Source: Candidatus Saccharimonadota bacterium
Lineage (GTDB): Bacteria > Patescibacteriota > Saccharimonadia > Saccharimonadales > Saccharimonadaceae
DNA: 32,750 nucleotides
Direction of reading: 5' to 3'
Assembly: GCA_016290315.1 (NCBI GenBank)
Contig: JAEETK010000011.1
Coordinates: 1-32,750, forward strand
The translations under genes were made by a program, and so were the position numbers. The notes under the pieces were generated by a model. It was not told the origin of the DNA. It made no database searches and saw only the letters and a list, made by a program, of their open reading frames with translations. Within the stretch, counting starts at the first letter, position 1. Each line of letters opens with the position of its first letter. Positions 30,635 to 32,750 of the stretch are shown here, one piece after another.

Positions 30635-32750
30635 ATGAATAGGAAAATAATGTCCATATTTATAAAACGCCAAAAATATACAATTAGTAAACCTCTTAGC
30701 TTTTACTTAATAGCAATCTTTTTATTCAGCTTCATTATGGCACTCGCCCAAGCAAAGCTAGTTGCGGCTGTTTCATGTCCTGCCGACTACTGCAAATACA
30801 ACAAGCCGGACAAAACTAGCATTGAAAAATGGAACCTAAAAGGCGTGACCAATACGAACGTCATCTTGATTGCTAATAATATGGGCCTAGCGGACGCGTC
30901 CATAAGTTACGACATAGATAACGGCACTGGCGTTCATCAAATGACGGGTAGCACCGTAACTTTTAGTACAAGAAGCATGGATGGCGTTTATAATATTAGT
31001 CCAACCACCCTTGACGAAAGTGGCGGCAATATGTCTATCTCGTGGAATGAAGAAATCACTTCAGGAAAAGGCGACATACCGGGCACAATCTACCTAAAAT
31101 TCGCTAAAGCCGCCAAATCAATCCAAGGCGAAGAATACGATATACTCATGACCATCTCAAACATGAGCTATAAATCGACCGGAGAGAGAGAATATGGCAT
31201 ACCATTAGTTTGGGGCACTAAATCAATGCTCAAGTTCGGCTCTTTCCCATACGACGGAGATGCGGGTAAAAGCGGAAACCACGGAGTTAGGTATGATATT
31301 AATATTCAACTTTTTAAGTCGGGGACTAATTATCAAACACACATAGACGCCACCGGCAAATCAATGGTCTGGGGCTTTGACGATGTAGACGTGCCAGATA
31401 GGACTAACGGAAATGAAAAATATGATAGCAAGCACGAATGGGCCGAGCATGTAGAAATTTATAAAGACAACTATAAAACCCCATTCTATCTATCCAAAAA
31501 TACCAAGTTGGATGTTAGCAAAAGCGGAAATACGGTTTATATATACAATTCAACAACAAACGACGAAGAGACCGGAAAAGAAGACGTTCTATATAGAGTT
31601 AACCCCTATAGCTTTAGCTATACTTGGCAAGGCTCAAACTGCGGAACAACTGCAGCTCCAATTACTGGCACCATATATACTGGCGAATCGTGGGTAGACA
31701 TCGGCGGCCACTTTGGAGCCGACTATAAAGGAAACGGGGTCAATAATAATACACGAAGGGTTATACACAATAACTCCGAAACGGTCGCATTTTGGCACAG
31801 GATTACACACCAAAACGTTGGACCAAGTTCAGATAACGAAGAATACTGGGTAGAGGTCGAGATGAATGGCAATAACCCCAAATATAACGACACGCTCGCT
31901 AGACAAAATCTATCTTCAGGAAGTACGTGTCTCGAAAATCGGCACTGTGCATATACGTCAGAAAAAAATACGTATCTAGATGTGTATCAGCCAGACTCAC
32001 CAAAAAACAAACCTGGCGGCAACCCAATGACAGTACCTGTTGCGCCAGGGCAAACAGTCGATGTATGGCAAAGGCTATGGTTCCAAATGTCAAATGCACA
32101 TACAGCTTTAGGCGCATTATCGTATCCGCATGGAGGTGGTGAGTGCTCAACTGTTACAAAGCACAAAAGCAGCACAATCTGCGTCCACCTCTACCGCCCA
32201 CCTGCAACATTCACTGGAAGCGTAGGCGCTAAGGTTGACGAAAAGAATAATGGCACCTATGTTAATAAAAAGACCAACGGTAACAAGATTACGTCAAGCG
32301 ACGGAAGCTTTAAAGTGAAATTCAACGGAAAGATTACCCGTATCAAGCGCAATAATAAAGACGACGACGATGCCGGAGGTACGGTTGAAACATTCTACGT
32401 CACTAACATTTACGAAAATGGCAATAGGATTACATCGCTTAGGAATCCAAGCACGAAAAATATCGGAACTGGCGAAATGGAAGTAGGTGACGATAAAAGC
32501 ATATTTACTAGCAAAAACGTCTACAGTGGCAAACTTAAGTACGAAGAATCGAGAACTATTTGCGGAATCCTAACATACCGTGACCTAATAGACTACGCAA
32601 AACCAGGCGGTTACACTGACGCCAATGCCGAACAGTGCGTCACCGTCTACCGCGACCCGAAACCATGCGACATCAATACGGGCGTCAAGTTTGGCATCCA
32701 TAATGGTGAAAACCTTGGCCGCATCGGTGCCGTCAACTACAGCGTAAGCG
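30635..32750 (+). CDS. Large secreted surface protein (3' partial)
   Basis: ATG 30635 immediately follows the stop of the previous gene, with AGGGA upstream. The frame stays open for 705 codons to the window edge. A basic N-terminus and a hydrophobic segment (about 24-46, with SFYLIAIFLFSFIMALAQ) form a signal sequence. The exported part is rich in Asn, Gly, Thr and Tyr, with spaced Cys (CPADYCKY near the start, several later), fitting an extracellular beta-rich protein with disulfides. No enzyme motif was recognised. Candidates are an adhesin or a tip/host-contact protein of the neighbouring pilus-like system. The C-terminus, and so any anchor or pilin module, lies outside the window. Confidence 0.7.
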   Translation, partial: MNRKIMSIFIKRQKYTISKPLSFYLIAIFLFSFIMALAQAKLVAAVSCPADYCKYNKPDKTSIEKWNLKGVTNTNVILIANNMGLADASISYDIDNGTGVHQMTGSTVTFSTRSMDGVYNISPTTLDESGGNMSISWNEEITSGKGDIPGTIYLKFAKAAKSIQGEEYDILMTISNMSYKSTGEREYGIPLVWGTKSMLKFGSFPYDGDAGKSGNHGVRYDINIQLFKSGTNYQTHIDATGKSMVWGFDDVDVPDRTNGNEKYDSKHEWAEHVEIYKDNYKTPFYLSKNTKLDVSKSGNTVYIYNSTTNDEETGKEDVLYRVNPYSFSYTWQGSNCGTTAAPITGTIYTGESWVDIGGHFGADYKGNGVNNNTRRVIHNNSETVAFWHRITHQNVGPSSDNEEYWVEVEMNGNNPKYNDTLARQNLSSGSTCLENRHCAYTSEKNTYLDVYQPDSPKNKPGGNPMTVPVAPGQTVDVWQRLWFQMSNAHTALGALSYPHGGGECSTVTKHKSSTICVHLYRPPATFTGSVGAKVDEKNNGTYVNKKTNGNKITSSDGSFKVKFNGKITRIKRNNKDDDDAGGTVETFYVTNIYENGNRITSLRNPSTKNIGTGEMEVGDDKSIFTSKNVYSGKLKYEESRTICGILTYRDLIDYAKPGGYTDANAEQCVTVYRDPKPCDINTGVKFGIHNGENLGRIGAVNYSVS

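Noticed and set aside
1-32750. Recoded TGA (Gly), as in some CPR lineages
   Set aside because: Genes such as those ending at 22168, 24081 and 9297 end in TGA at expected family ends, and no conserved protein needs TGA read-through.

Overview
The window looks like a chromosomal piece of a candidate-phyla-radiation bacterium, most likely Candidatus Saccharibacteria (TM7). This is inferred from content: secreted proteins with a VirB2-like type IV secretion pilin module, very compact genes with 1-14 nt overlaps, a pol III delta'-like protein lacking its nucleotide-binding part, -10 boxes placed 6-8 nt before start codons, and many one-pass membrane proteins of unknown family. TGA is used as a stop, so the code is standard. 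No rRNA is present to fix the taxon.

Region 1 (1-14.57 kb) is accessory DNA ending at a tRNA-Ala(GGC) gene. It starts with the tail of a large serine recombinase. Next come a 1560-aa surface protein (InlB-type repeats, an internal sorting-signal-like segment, a VWA domain and twelve 81-bp BspA-type repeats) and a Spy0128-type pilin gene broken by three single-base indels. After a hypothetical protein and a membrane-anchored NERD protein comes a graveyard of mobile DNA: an IS3-family remnant, two further serine-recombinase tails, the C-terminal end of a DNA methyltransferase, and a segment of about 2.15 kb resembling Firmicutes DNA (BlaI-type repressor, M56 sensor peptidase and a beheaded membrane protein). 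A minus-strand pair (PASTA/Ltp-like membrane protein, zinc-ribbon membrane protein) and a complete IS3-family transposase gene lie between this and the tRNA.

Region 2 (14.7-20.4 kb) is ordinary conserved DNA: a polytopic GtrII-like glycosyltransferase candidate, trpS, an HD-domain hydrolase, a CmpB/DUF1113 membrane protein, an RluA-family pseudouridine synthase and a truncated HolB-like protein. All are on the plus strand, and from trpS on they are tightly packed.

Region 3 (20.4-32.75 kb) is the most interesting part. Three secreted proteins share one design: signal peptide, two-helix T4SS-pilin-like module, Big_2 Ig-like domain(s) and a C-terminal enzyme. Two paralogues carry an NlpC/P60- or CHAP-like Cys/His hydrolase-like domain. 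The third carries a GH114 (endo-alpha-1,4-polygalactosaminidase-like) barrel plus an N-terminal beta-rich domain. Each is translationally coupled to a small one-pass membrane protein. Four small proteins in the locus share a C-terminal motif (F..FNG...F..I.EAI..HI) and look like one uncharacterised paralogous family. The locus ends in a large secreted protein that runs off the window. I read it as a cell-surface or pilus-borne enzyme system aimed at a neighbour's wall or matrix polysaccharide; this is inference from domain architecture.
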